Assembly (NCBI GenBank): GCA_964523885.1
Contig: CAZFYX010000087.1
Location: 1-64,000, forward strand
DNA from: SHXO01 sp964523885
GTDB lineage: Bacteria; Pseudomonadota; Gammaproteobacteria; Burkholderiales; SHXO01
Direction of reading: 5' to 3'
Length of the DNA stretch: 64,000 nt
Made by a program: the position numbers and the translations under genes. Under the pieces are notes generated by a model. The model did not search any database. It saw only the letters and a list, made by a program, of their open reading frames with translations, and had not been told where the DNA came from. Shown piece by piece: positions 7,894-16,875 of the stretch (the first letter of the stretch is position 1; each line of letters begins with the position of its first letter).

Positions 7894-8643
7894 CTAGCGC
7901 TGGGCCTCGCGCTTGTATTCCTCGAGCAGTGCCGCCTGCTCCGCCGTGAGCTGCCCGAGCAGTTCCGGCCGCCGGCTCCACGTCCGCCCCAGCGCCTGCT
8001 TCAGGCGCCAGCGCTCGATGTCGGCATGGTTGCCCGAGAGCAGCACCGGTGGCACCGGCCGGCCCTCGTACACCTCCGGGCGCGTGTAGTGCGGGTGGTC
8101 GAGCAGCCCGTTCACGAATGAATCGCTGGCCGCCGAGTCCGCGTCGTTCAGCACGCCCGGCACCTGCCGGACCATCGCATCCATCAGCACCATGGCCGGC
8201 AGCTCCCCGCCGGACACCACGTAGTCGCCGATGGACAGTTCCTCGTCCACCTGGCGCTCGATCAGACGCTCGTCCACGCCCTCGTAGCGCCCGCACAGCA
8301 GGATCAACCCCGGCTGCGCCATCAGTTCCTGCACCTTCGCATGCGTGAGTGGGCGGCCCTGCGGGGAGAAGTAGATCACCCGCGACTCGCGCACTCCGCA
8401 GCTCTTCTGCCGCTGCCGTGCCGCCTTCAGCGCCTTCTCCAGCGGCTCGGGCGTCATCACCATGCCCGGACCGCCTCCGTACGGCCGGTCGTCCACCGAG
8501 CGGTACGCATTGCTGCTGAAATCGCGCGGATTCCAAAGCACCAGCTCGTAGACGCCGTTCTCGAACGCACGGCGCGTGATGCCCGAGCGGGTCAGCGCAT
8601 CGAACATCTCCGGGAACAGCGTGACGGCGTCGAAGTGGATCAA
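7894..8643 (-). CDS. trmD: tRNA (guanine-N1-)-methyltransferase TrmD, TTG start
   Basis: Makes m1G37 in tRNAs to prevent frameshifting; SAM-dependent, with a trefoil-knot (SPOUT) fold. 249 aa. Family segments: IHFDAVTLFPEMFDAL at the N-terminus, RPYGGGPGMVM, GRYEGVDERL, SIGDYVVSGGELPA and SGNHADIERWR. No ATG or GTG fits. The only start in the correct place is TTG at 8641-8643, which overlaps the TGA stop of rimM (TTGA). Reinitiation from rimM would supply ribosomes. Confidence 0.95.
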   Translation of the reverse strand: MIHFDAVTLFPEMFDALTRSGITRRAFENGVYELVLWNPRDFSSNAYRSVDDRPYGGGPGMVMTPEPLEKALKAARQRQKSCGVRESRVIYFSPQGRPLTHAKVQELMAQPGLILLCGRYEGVDERLIERQVDEELSIGDYVVSGGELPAMVLMDAMVRQVPGVLNDADSAASDSFVNGLLDHPHYTRPEVYEGRPVPPVLLSGNHADIERWRLKQALGRTWSRRPELLGQLTAEQAALLEEYKREAQR

Positions 8644-9173
8644 AAATCCGCCCCCCAGTCCACCACCAGCTCTCCCCGCTCCAGATCCACCGACTTCACC
8701 ACGGCGTCCACGAACGGAATCAGCCTCTCGCGTTCGCCGCGCACCACCAGAACCTGATTCGCACCAGTCTCCAGCAGTCCGGCCACGACTCCCAGCGGCT
8801 CGCCCTGCAGGTTGGCCACTCGCAACCCCTGCAGGTCGGCCCAGTAATACTCGCCATCGGCGCCGGCCGGCAGCGCCGCCCTGGGCACCGCCACCTGGCA
8901 GCCTCGCAGGGCCGCGGCCTGCTCGCGATCTTCGATGCCCTTTAGCTTGGCCACCAGCGCCGTACCGTGCACGGCGCCTTGCTCCAGCTCGGCGGCGGTC
9001 CACTCTCCGCTCCGGTCCAGCCACCACACCGGATAGTCGAGCAGCCCGCCGGGTCGCTCGGTGAACACCTGCAGCTTGATCCAGCCTTTCACGGCGAAGG
9101 CGCCGGCCACGCGCCCCATCACCACCATGTCGCCGGCGCCAGCCTTCGCCTCAGCCGCGCCAGCCCCGCTCAC
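8640..9173 (-). CDS. rimM: 16S rRNA processing/maturation protein RimM
   Basis: Assembly factor for the 30S head that binds S19. 177 aa with an N-terminal beta-barrel (VVMGRVAGAFAVKGWIKLQVFT) and a C-terminal PRC-like barrel (YYWADLQGLRVANLQGEPLG, RLIPFVDAVVKSVDLERGEL). A roughly 15-residue Ala/Gly-rich N-terminal extension precedes the domain. Ten bases after rpsP, and its stop overlaps the trmD start. Confidence 0.94.
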   Translation of the reverse strand: MSGAGAAEAKAGAGDMVVMGRVAGAFAVKGWIKLQVFTERPGGLLDYPVWWLDRSGEWTAAELEQGAVHGTALVAKLKGIEDREQAAALRGCQVAVPRAALPAGADGEYYWADLQGLRVANLQGEPLGVVAGLLETGANQVLVVRGERERLIPFVDAVVKSVDLERGELVVDWGADF

Positions 9174-9183
9174 CGAACCCGCC

Positions 9184-9450
9184 TCAGGCGGCAGGCGTCT
9201 GGGCGGCAGCCTTGCTGTACTGCTTGACCAGGCGGGCGACGGTGTCGCTCACCTTCGCGCCCTGGCCCTGCCAGTGCGCAACCCGGGTCAGGTCGAAGCG
9301 CAGGTTCTCGCGACCCTCGGGAGCCTTGGGGTCGTAGAAGCCCACGCGCTCGATGAAGCGCCCGTCGCGCGGGTCGCGCGAATTGGCCACCACCACGTTG
9401 AAAAACGGCCGCTTCCTGGCGCCGCCGCGAGCCAGTCTGATCACCACCAT
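9184..9450 (-). CDS. rpsP: 30S ribosomal protein S16
   Basis: 88 aa. Starts MVVIRLARGGARKRPFFNVV, then NSRDPRDGRFIERVGFYDP and LRFDLTRVAHWQGQGAKVSDTV, as in all S16 proteins. First gene of the operon, with a Shine-Dalgarno GGAGG nine bases before the ATG and a clear promoter upstream. Confidence 0.98.
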   Translation of the reverse strand: MVVIRLARGGARKRPFFNVVVANSRDPRDGRFIERVGFYDPKAPEGRENLRFDLTRVAHWQGQGAKVSDTVARLVKQYSKAAAQTPAA

Positions 9451-9531
9451 GAATGAAATCCTCCAGCGCCGCCGGCCAGTTGCAGTGCGCGTGCCACGTG
9501 AGATGCCTGGCCGGATTTGGCGAAGCCCGCG

Positions 9532-9561
9532 ATTCTAAGCCCTTTTTCTGCGCCTTGGCAA
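9532..9561 (-). promoter_or_regulatory. rpsP operon promoter
   Basis: Leftward TTGCCA (9556-9561), an 18-base spacer containing AGAAAAAGG, and TAGAAT (9532-9537). It gives a leader of about 75 bases before rpsP and is one of the better sigma-70 matches in the window. Confidence 0.65.
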
Positions 9562-9583
9562 GGCGCCCGGACAGCCACCGGGA

Positions 9584-10351
9584 TCAGCGGGTTGCCGCGC
9601 TGCCGGGGTTGCCCTGGTGGAAGACCCGGTCGAGGAAGCCGGTGATGATCGCGACCAGTTCGTCCTCGCGCCCCTCGAAGAAATGCAGTGCGTTGGGCAC
9701 CACCACCTGCTCCGAGCCGGGCACCTTGTCGATCTGCTTCTTGCGCTCGTACGCGCCGACCTGGGTGATCTCCCAGTCCTTGCCGCCGAACACGTCCATC
9801 ACCGGGATCTTGATACGGAACATCTCTTCCAGCCCGTTGATGATGCCGACGAAGACCCAGGCCTTGACCGGGGTCTTGTCCACCGTGATGAGGTACTGGT
9901 TGGCCATCGTCGCCCCGAGACTGTGCGAGACGATGGCGATGTTCTTGTAGCCCTTGTCCGAGAGGTACCTGCCGGCGATCTGGAAGCGCTCGATGGCGTC
10001 CGGGTAGGTGGCCATGTAGTCGCCGATCTTGGCCCCGCCGCCCAGCACCGGCAGCTGGATGGCGAGCGTGGTGTAGCCCTGCTCGGCGAGCTTGGTGCGC
10101 AGGATCCCGTAGAGCTCGTAGTCCGGGCTCCAGCCCCGTCCATGGGCGAGGACGATCGCGCCGCGCGGCTTCTGCGCTTCGGTATAGAGGGTGAGGAACT
10201 TGTGCCCGTTGGGCTGCTCGAGCCACACCGCCTCGCCCACCATCAGCCCGGGAACGATCTGGTCCGCCCAGCGCTTCTCGCGGTCGTAGTCGGAGATTGC
10301 CCAGGCGGGCAGGGCAAGGACGAGCATGAGCAGTGCGAGCAGCGGCTTCAT
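9584..10351 (-). CDS. Secreted alpha/beta-hydrolase-like protein, DUF3530 type
   Basis: 255 aa. N-terminal signal peptide (MKPLLALLMLVLALPAWA, cleavage after about residue 18), then an alpha/beta-hydrolase-like region: VLAHGRGWSPD, a likely nucleophile in VSHSLGATMA, an Asp in PVMDVFGGKDW and a His in NALHFFEG. These residues form a plausible Ser-Asp-His triad. It resembles the DUF3530 family, whose substrate is unknown. It follows ffh on the same strand with 55 bases between them. An esterase or peptidase function is possible but unproven. Confidence 0.75.
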   Translation of the reverse strand: MKPLLALLMLVLALPAWAISDYDREKRWADQIVPGLMVGEAVWLEQPNGHKFLTLYTEAQKPRGAIVLAHGRGWSPDYELYGILRTKLAEQGYTTLAIQLPVLGGGAKIGDYMATYPDAIERFQIAGRYLSDKGYKNIAIVSHSLGATMANQYLITVDKTPVKAWVFVGIINGLEEMFRIKIPVMDVFGGKDWEITQVGAYERKKQIDKVPGSEQVVVPNALHFFEGREDELVAIITGFLDRVFHQGNPGSAATR

Positions 10352-10406
10352 TCGGGTTCCGGTGGGTGGGCGATCGAGCGTTGGACTGCGCAGTGCAGGT
10401 GCGGGT

Positions 10407-11756
10407 TCAGCGCATGCCCGGAAGCATGCCGCGCAGGCCGCGGATCATCTTCTGCATGTTGCCGCCCTTCATCATCTTCATCATCTTCTGCATCTGCTCG
10501 TACTGGTTGAGCAGGCGGTTGACTTCCTGCACCGGAACCCCGGCGCCGGTGGCGATGCGGCGCTTGCGCGAGGCCTTGATCAGGTCGGGCTTGGCACGCT
10601 CGGCCGGGGTCATCGAGTCGATGATGCCGATGGTCCGGTTGACCTGCCGCTCGTCCACCTGCGCGCCCTGCGCCATCTGCGAGAGCTGCGCCGGCAGCTT
10701 GTCCATGAGTGCCGTGAGCCCGCCCATCTTGCGCATCTGCAGCATCTGCTGCTTGAAGTCCTCCAGGTCGAAGCCCTTGCCGCTCTTGACCTTGCGCGCG
10801 AGCTTCTCGGCCTGCTCGATGTCGACCGTGCGGCGCGCCTCCTCCACCAGCGAGAGCACGTCGCCCATCCCCAGCACGCGCGAGGCCATGCGCTCTGGAT
10901 GGAACGGCTCGAGCGCCGGGAGCTTCTCGCCCACGCCGATGAACTTCACCGGCTTGCCGGTCACGTGCCGTACCGAGAGCGCGGCCCCGCCGCGCGAATC
11001 GCCATCGAGCTTGGTGAGGATCACGCCGGTCAGCGGCAGGGCCTCGTTGAACGCCTTGGCCACGTTGACCGCGTCCTGCCCCTGCATCGCATCGACCACG
11101 AACAGGGTTTCGGCCGGGTGGAGTGCTCCGTGCAGGCCGCGGATCTCGTCCATCATCGCCTGGTCGATGGCGAGCCGGCCCGCGGTGTCCACGATCAGCA
11201 CGTCGTGATAGTGCTTGCGCGCGAAATCCACCGCTGCCAGCGCGATGTCCAGCGGCTTCTGGTCCGCCCGGGAGGGGTAGAAGTCGGCACCGACCTGGCC
11301 TGCGACGGTCTGCAGCTGGTCGATGGCGGCCGGGCGATACACGTCGCAGCTCACCAGCAGCACCTTCTTGCGCAGGTCCTCCCGGATGAGCCGCGCGAGC
11401 TTGCCGGCGGAGGTGGTCTTGCCGGAGCCCTGCAGGCCCGCCATGAGGATCACGGCGGGCGGAGTGACGGCGAGCTCCAGCGGGACGTTGGCCTCGCCCA
11501 TCAGGGCCTTGAGCTCGTCGAACACGACGCCCACCAGCGCCTGGCCTGGCGTGAGGCTGCCCGCCACTTCCTGCCCCAGGGCCCGCTCGCGCACCTGGGC
11601 CACGAAGTCCTTGACCACCGGCAGCGCGACGTCGGCCTCGAGCAGGGCCATGCGCACCTCGCGCAGGGCGTCCTGGATGTTGGCCTCGGTGAGCCGCGCC
11701 TGACCGCGCAGCGTCTTGATCACGCCGGTCAACCGGCCGGTGAGCGACTCGAGCAT
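10407..11756 (-). CDS. ffh: Signal recognition particle protein Ffh
   Basis: GTPase that binds signal sequences and 4.5S RNA and delivers ribosomes to FtsY. 449 aa, normal length. N domain from residue 1; G domain with GLQGSGKTTSAGKLAR, DTAGRLAIDQAMM, TKLDGDSRGGAAL and GVGEKLPALEPFHPERMA; Met-rich C-terminal M domain (MLQMRKMGGLTALM, MQKMMKMMKGGNMQKMIRGL). Divergent from the CcsA-like gene, the usual arrangement. Confidence 0.97.
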   Translation of the reverse strand: MLESLTGRLTGVIKTLRGQARLTEANIQDALREVRMALLEADVALPVVKDFVAQVRERALGQEVAGSLTPGQALVGVVFDELKALMGEANVPLELAVTPPAVILMAGLQGSGKTTSAGKLARLIREDLRKKVLLVSCDVYRPAAIDQLQTVAGQVGADFYPSRADQKPLDIALAAVDFARKHYHDVLIVDTAGRLAIDQAMMDEIRGLHGALHPAETLFVVDAMQGQDAVNVAKAFNEALPLTGVILTKLDGDSRGGAALSVRHVTGKPVKFIGVGEKLPALEPFHPERMASRVLGMGDVLSLVEEARRTVDIEQAEKLARKVKSGKGFDLEDFKQQMLQMRKMGGLTALMDKLPAQLSQMAQGAQVDERQVNRTIGIIDSMTPAERAKPDLIKASRKRRIATGAGVPVQEVNRLLNQYEQMQKMMKMMKGGNMQKMIRGLRGMLPGMR

Positions 11757-11884
11757 CGTCGAACGTGGGAAGTTGAAAGCCTCGATGCGCGCGCGACTGC
11801 CGCGCGACCGGGGGGATGTTGTAGACTGCTGGCCCGGGCGCTTCGCGCCCTTGCAGCTGGGGCGGCCCGCCGCCCGCAGCCATC

Positions 11885-12697
11885 ATGCCCGGAATTCTAC
11901 CGCATCTGGTCTGCGCCGCCCTCTACGCCGGGCTGGCCACCCTGCTCTATCGCGCGCTCAATGACAAGGAGCACCAGGGGCGGGCGCTGCCCCTGCTGCA
12001 CTGGGCCGTGCTGCTGCCGCTGCTGCTGCATACGTGGCTGCTCTATGCCGGCGTGCTGCGGCCCGACGGTATCTACCTGGGCGTGGGCAGCTCGCTGTCC
12101 ACGATCGTGTGGATGACGGTCCTGATCTACTGGCTCGGGAGCTTCTTCTATCGCCTGCAGGGCCTGCAGATCTTCATCCTCGGCTATGCCGCGATCCTGG
12201 TGCTGTTTCCGCTGGCAGTGCCGTCCATGCATCCGCTGCCCCACACCCACCTGGCCGCGTTCCGGCTGCACCTGCTGCTGTCCCTGGCCGCATTCAGCCT
12301 GCTCACCATCGCCAGCCTGCAGGCCCTCATGATGGCGGCGCTCGAGCGGCGGCTGCGCGGCAGCGCACTGCCGGGCTACCTGCAGTCGCTGCCGCCCCTG
12401 CTCTCGCTGGAGGAGTTGCTGTTCCGCATCCTCTGGGCCGGGTTCCTGCTGCTCACCCTGACGCTCGCCTCGGGCATGCTGTTCTCCGAGGAGATCTTCG
12501 GCCGGCCGCTGCAGTTCACGCACAAGGTCGTGTTCGGCATCCTCGCCTGGCTGATCTTCGCGGCCCTGCTCGCCGGCCGCCAGGTCTACGGCTGGCGCGG
12601 GCGCAAGGCGCTGCGCCTGACGCTGGCAGGCTTCCTGGCCCTGGTGCTGGCCTATATCGGCAGCAAGTTCGTGCTCGAGGTCCTGCTGCACCGTTAG
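11885..12697 (+). CDS. CcsA-like inner-membrane protein (YpjD type)
   Basis: 270 aa with about eight hydrophobic segments, a cytochrome c assembly (CcsA/CcmC superfamily) membrane domain. His residues at segment edges (MHPLPHTHLAAFRLH and QFTHKVVFG) may coordinate or pass haem. In many proteobacteria this gene sits divergent to ffh and next to pilus genes, as here, and its role is not clear; haem handling or export is possible. No haem-lyase partners are present in the window. Confidence 0.82.
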   Translation: MPGILPHLVCAALYAGLATLLYRALNDKEHQGRALPLLHWAVLLPLLLHTWLLYAGVLRPDGIYLGVGSSLSTIVWMTVLIYWLGSFFYRLQGLQIFILGYAAILVLFPLAVPSMHPLPHTHLAAFRLHLLLSLAAFSLLTIASLQALMMAALERRLRGSALPGYLQSLPPLLSLEELLFRILWAGFLLLTLTLASGMLFSEEIFGRPLQFTHKVVFGILAWLIFAALLAGRQVYGWRGRKALRLTLAGFLALVLAYIGSKFVLEVLLHR

Positions 12698-12881
12698 CCT
12701 GCGCGCTGCGCCGGGCCGGTGTTGCCTGGCGCCGACGCCATCTCAATCTTTGCCGTCCCGGGTCGATAACTGACGCTGACCTGCCTGTCCCCCGTCCGCC
12801 CCGGCGACGGGGCCGAGCGGGTGGATTTCCGGGCGGGCCGCGGCGCCGCGCTCATGTCAGCATCAGTCACTTGGGCGGCAG

Positions 12882-14597
12882 ATGGCAGCAATATCCGAAC
12901 AGAACCAGATGTCGGGCCTCGCGCGCGCGATGGTCCAGAAGGGACTGCTCGCCGAGCGCGAGGCGATCCAGCTGCAGGAGCGGGCGAACGAGGCCGGCGT
13001 GGGCTTCGTCGAACAGCTGCTCACCACGAAGAAGTTCGGCGAGGGTGACGTCGCCGAGTTCGCCGCCACGACCTTCGGTTTCCCCCTGCTCGACCTGCAC
13101 GGCTTCGACCCCGACCACCTGCCGGCCAAGCACATCGACGTCAAGGCGCTGGCCAGCCGCCGGGCGCTGCCGCTGTTCCAGCGTGGCAACCGCCTCTACG
13201 TGGCACTCGCCGATCCCACCAACCGCACGGTCATGGACCAGATCAAGTTCCAGACCGGGATGCAGGTCGAGCCGGTGGTGGTCGAGGACGGCAAGCTCGG
13301 CGCCCTGATCGGCAAGCTGGTCGCCGCCTCCGGGCAAGCGCTCAGCGACCTGGTCGACGATGACATCGCCGCCGACCTCACCGAGGCAGATCCGGACCCG
13401 CAGCCGGACACGCAGGCGGTCGAGATCGACGACGCGCCGGTGGTGAAGTACATCCAGAAGATCCTGCTGGATGCGATCCACAGTGGTGCCTCCGACATCC
13501 ACTTCGAGCCGTACGAGAAGTCCTACCGCATCCGCTACCGGATGGACGGCAACCTCTACGAGGTGGCCTCGCCGCCGCTCGCGATCAAGGAGAAGATCGC
13601 CTCGCGCATCAAGGTGATCTCCAAGCTGGACATCTCCGAGAAGCGCGTGCCGCAGGACGGCCGCATGAAGCTCGTGCTGTCGAAGAACCGTGCGATCGAC
13701 TTCCGCGTCAGCACCCTGCCCACGCTATTCGGCGAGAAGCTGGTACTGCGCATCCTCGACCCCTCGAGCGCCACCCTGGGCATCGACGCGCTGGGTTACG
13801 AGCCCGACCAGCGGGAGGCGCTGCTCAACGCCGTGCATCGGCCCTACGGCATGGTGCTCGTGACCGGGCCGACCGGCTCGGGCAAGACGGTCTCGCTCTA
13901 CACCTGCCTGAACATCCTGAACAAGCCGGACATCAACATCGCGACGGCGGAAGACCCGGCCGAGATCAACCTGCCCGGCATTAACCAGGTGAATGTAAAC
14001 GACAAAGCTGGCCTGACTTTTGCTGCGGCCTTGAAGTCTTTCCTGCGCCAGGACCCGGACATCATCATGGTGGGCGAGATCCGCGACCTGGAGACGGGGG
14101 AGATCGCCATCAAGGCGGCACAGACCGGCCACATGGTGCTGTCCACCCTGCACACCAACGACGCTCCGACCACCCTCACGCGCCTCATGAACATGGGCAT
14201 CGCGCCGTTCAACATCGCCTCGTCGGTGATCCTGATCACGGCGCAGCGCCTGGCGCGCAAGCTCTGCTCGCAGTGCAAGCAGCCCACGGACATTCCCGCG
14301 GCCGCCCTGCTGCGCGCCGGCTTCAAGGAGGCGGACCTGGACGGCAGCTGGACCCCCTACCGGCACGTCGGCTGCGAAGCCTGCAAGAACACCGGCTACA
14401 AGGGCCGGGTCGGCATCTACCAGGTCATGCCGATCAGCGACGAGATCAACCGCATCATCATGACCAATGGCAACGCCATCGACATCGCCGACCAGGCCCA
14501 GCGCGAAGGCATCCGCGACCTGCGCCAGTCCGGCCTGCTGAAGGTGCGCAACGGCCTCACGTCCCTGGAAGAAATCGAAGCGGTCACCAACGAATAG
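12882..14597 (+). CDS. pilB: Type IV pilus extension ATPase PilB
   Basis: Cytoplasmic hexameric ATPase that powers pilin polymerisation. 571 aa. N-terminal MshEN/N1 domain (about residues 1-150), then the secretion ATPase core with Walker A GPTGSGKTVS near residue 330, the Asp box, Walker B DIIMVGEIRDLETGEIA, and a zinc-binding tetracysteine region (CSQCKQ near 463 and CEACKNTG near 497) that distinguishes PilB from PilT. Followed 20 bases later by pilC. The 184-base stretch upstream holds no gene I can support. Confidence 0.97.
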   Translation: MAAISEQNQMSGLARAMVQKGLLAEREAIQLQERANEAGVGFVEQLLTTKKFGEGDVAEFAATTFGFPLLDLHGFDPDHLPAKHIDVKALASRRALPLFQRGNRLYVALADPTNRTVMDQIKFQTGMQVEPVVVEDGKLGALIGKLVAASGQALSDLVDDDIAADLTEADPDPQPDTQAVEIDDAPVVKYIQKILLDAIHSGASDIHFEPYEKSYRIRYRMDGNLYEVASPPLAIKEKIASRIKVISKLDISEKRVPQDGRMKLVLSKNRAIDFRVSTLPTLFGEKLVLRILDPSSATLGIDALGYEPDQREALLNAVHRPYGMVLVTGPTGSGKTVSLYTCLNILNKPDINIATAEDPAEINLPGINQVNVNDKAGLTFAAALKSFLRQDPDIIMVGEIRDLETGEIAIKAAQTGHMVLSTLHTNDAPTTLTRLMNMGIAPFNIASSVILITAQRLARKLCSQCKQPTDIPAAALLRAGFKEADLDGSWTPYRHVGCEACKNTGYKGRVGIYQVMPISDEINRIIMTNGNAIDIADQAQREGIRDLRQSGLLKVRNGLTSLEEIEAVTNE

Positions 14598-14617
14598 GCG
14601 TATCGGAGATCTGATCT

Positions 14618-15850
14618 ATGGCAACGGCAACCGCGACCACCGCCGCACGGCGCGACGTCAAGGAGTACAGCTTCGTCTGGGAAGGCCGCGACCGCGGTGG
14701 CAAGCTGATCAAGGGCGACATGAGGGCCAGCGGCGAGGCGGTGGTCCAGTCCACGCTGCGCCGCCAGGGAATCACCGTCAGCAAGATCAAGCGCCAGCGC
14801 GGCGGGGTCGGCGGCAAGATCACCGAGAAGGACATCACCCTGTTCACGCGCCAGCTCGCGACCATGATGAAGTCCGGCGTGCCGCTGCTGCAGTCCTTCG
14901 ACATCGTCGGCAAGGGCCACTCCAACCCGGCAGTGGGCAAGCTGCTGCTCGACGTCAAGACCGACGTCGAGACCGGGAGCTCGCTCAACCAGGCCTTCCG
15001 CAAGTACCCGCTCTACTTCGACGCGCTGTTCTGCAACCTGGTGGCCGCCGGCGAGGCGGCCGGTATCCTGGACAGCCTGCTGGATCGCCTGGCGACCTAC
15101 AAGGAGAAGATCCTCGCGATCAAGTCGAAGATCAAGGGCGCCCTGTTCTACCCGGTTGCGGTGATCGTGGTGGCGTTCGTGATCACCGCGGTCATCATGA
15201 TCTTCGTGATCCCCGCGTTCAAGGAGCTGTTCAGCAGCTTCGGCGCGGACCTGCCGGCGCCCACGCTGTTCGTGATGGCGCTCTCGGATTACTTCGTCAG
15301 ATACTGGTGGCTCATCTTCGGCTCGATCGGCGGCGGGCTGTGGTTCTTCTTCTACACCTGGAAGCGCTCGGCCAAGATGCAGGCGGCGATGGATCGGCTG
15401 ACGCTGAAGCTGCCGGTGTTCGGCGACATCATCCGCAAGGCCACGATGGCGCGCTGGGCGCGCACGCTGTCCACGATGTTCGCCGCCGGCGTGCCGCTGG
15501 TCGAGGCGCTGGACTCGGTGGGCGGAGCCTCCGGCAACTGGGTGTATTCGACCGCCACCAGGAAGATCCAGCAGGAGGTCAGCACCGGCACCAGCCTCAC
15601 CGTGTCGATGCAGAACAGCGCGGTGTTCCCCAACATGGTGATCCAGATGGTGGCCATCGGCGAGGAGTCCGGCTCGCTCGACCACATGCTGGGCAAGGTG
15701 GCCGACTTCTACGAGCAGGAAGTGGACGACGCGGTCGACGCGCTGTCCAGCCTGATGGAGCCGATGATCATGGTCGTCCTGGGCACGCTGATCGGCGGCC
15801 TGGTCGTGGCCATGTACCTGCCGATCTTCAAGATGGGCCAGGCGATCTGA
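14618..15850 (+). CDS. pilC: Type IV pilus inner-membrane platform protein PilC
   Basis: Membrane platform that couples PilB to pilin assembly. 410 aa with two T2SSF domains: TLFTRQLATMMKSGVPLLQSF near residue 70 and KATMARWARTLSTMFAAGVP near 272. Hydrophobic segments lie after each domain. The C-terminus VVLGTLIGGLVVAMYLPIF is typical. Lies between pilB and pilD, probably one operon. Confidence 0.97.
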   Translation: MATATATTAARRDVKEYSFVWEGRDRGGKLIKGDMRASGEAVVQSTLRRQGITVSKIKRQRGGVGGKITEKDITLFTRQLATMMKSGVPLLQSFDIVGKGHSNPAVGKLLLDVKTDVETGSSLNQAFRKYPLYFDALFCNLVAAGEAAGILDSLLDRLATYKEKILAIKSKIKGALFYPVAVIVVAFVITAVIMIFVIPAFKELFSSFGADLPAPTLFVMALSDYFVRYWWLIFGSIGGGLWFFFYTWKRSAKMQAAMDRLTLKLPVFGDIIRKATMARWARTLSTMFAAGVPLVEALDSVGGASGNWVYSTATRKIQQEVSTGTSLTVSMQNSAVFPNMVIQMVAIGEESGSLDHMLGKVADFYEQEVDDAVDALSSLMEPMIMVVLGTLIGGLVVAMYLPIFKMGQAI

Positions 15851-15948
15851 GCCAACCGATGCCCGGCGGCGCACGTCCGCACCCGTGCGCCCGGCCGGGC
15901 CGCGCGGTCGCGGCACTGGAGCGCTCCGCGACGGTACACTGACGCCGA

Positions 15949-16869
15949 ATGCTCGCTCCGCTGCGCGACCCCGCCATCCTGCCCTGGCTGTGCCTGCTGC
16001 TAGGCCTGCTGGTAGGCAGCTTTCTCAACGTCGTGATCCATCGCCTGCCGATCATGCTCATGCGCGACTGGCGCGGGCAGGCGCTCGAAGTGCTCGCCGA
16101 GTGGGTGCAGGCAAAGGACGCCCCCGCCGCCCTGGCGTCACTTGCCGCGCCGCTCCAGCAGGTGAGCGCAGAGCAGGCTGCCGCGCCAGCCTACACCCTG
16201 GTGCGGCCGCGCTCGGCCTGTCCCGCCTGCGGGCACGCCATCAGTGCGCTGGAAAACGTGCCGCTGGTGAGCTGGGCCCTGCTGCGCGGGCGCTGCCGGC
16301 AGTGCAAGACCCCGATCAGCCCGCGCTATCCCGTCGTGGAACTGTGCACCGGGCTGCTGTCCGGCTACATCGGCTGGCGCTTCGGCTTCTCGCCCGCAAC
16401 CCTGGGCGCGCTCGTATTCACCTGGGCCCTGATCGCCGGCGCCGTGATCGACTTCGACACCCAGTTGCTGCCCGACAGCATCACGCTGCCGCTGCTCTGG
16501 ATCGGCCTGCTGTTCAACCTGTTCGGCACCTTCACGACCCTGCCATCCGCGCTGATCGGCGCCGTGGCCGGCTATCTCTCGCTGTGGTCGGTGTACTGGG
16601 TGTTCAAGCTCGCCACCGGCAAGGAGGGCATGGGGTTCGGCGACTTCAAGCTGCTCGCGGCGATCGGCGCCTTCCTCGGCTGGCAGATGCTGCCGGCCGT
16701 GATCCTGCTTTCCTCCCTGGTGGGAGCGGTAGTGGGCCTCCTGCTGATCGCGCTGGCCGGGCGCGGTCGGCATATCCCGATGCCGTTCGGACCGTATCTT
16801 GCCGCCGCCGGGCTGCTCGCCCTGCTCTACGGCGAGCAGTTCAACCGCATGTACCTGCAGTTTCTCTGA
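15949..16869 (+). CDS. pilD: Prepilin peptidase / N-methyltransferase PilD
   Basis: Cleaves the prepilin leader and N-methylates the new N-terminus. 306 aa, multi-pass. Start LLVGSFLNVVIHRLP, a cytoplasmic zinc-binding loop with CPACGH and CRQCKTPISPRYP, and the two catalytic Asp motifs VIDFDTQLLPD and GFGDFKLLAAIGA. Compared with many homologues it carries an insertion before the zinc motif (about residues 45-80). The 98-base gap after pilC contains a TACACT near 15936 but no convincing -35. Confidence 0.96.
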   Translation: MLAPLRDPAILPWLCLLLGLLVGSFLNVVIHRLPIMLMRDWRGQALEVLAEWVQAKDAPAALASLAAPLQQVSAEQAAAPAYTLVRPRSACPACGHAISALENVPLVSWALLRGRCRQCKTPISPRYPVVELCTGLLSGYIGWRFGFSPATLGALVFTWALIAGAVIDFDTQLLPDSITLPLLWIGLLFNLFGTFTTLPSALIGAVAGYLSLWSVYWVFKLATGKEGMGFGDFKLLAAIGAFLGWQMLPAVILLSSLVGAVVGLLLIALAGRGRHIPMPFGPYLAAAGLLALLYGEQFNRMYLQFL

Positions 16870-16875
16870 GCTTCC

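Noticed and set aside
10326..12116. A 596-codon plus-strand frame opposite ffh
   Set aside because: Composition is that of an antisense shadow, while the opposite strand carries a perfect Ffh with all motifs.
12698..12881. A riboswitch or small gene upstream of pilB
   Set aside because: No conserved riboswitch core was seen and no ORF with a ribosome-binding site; the stretch holds nothing I can name.
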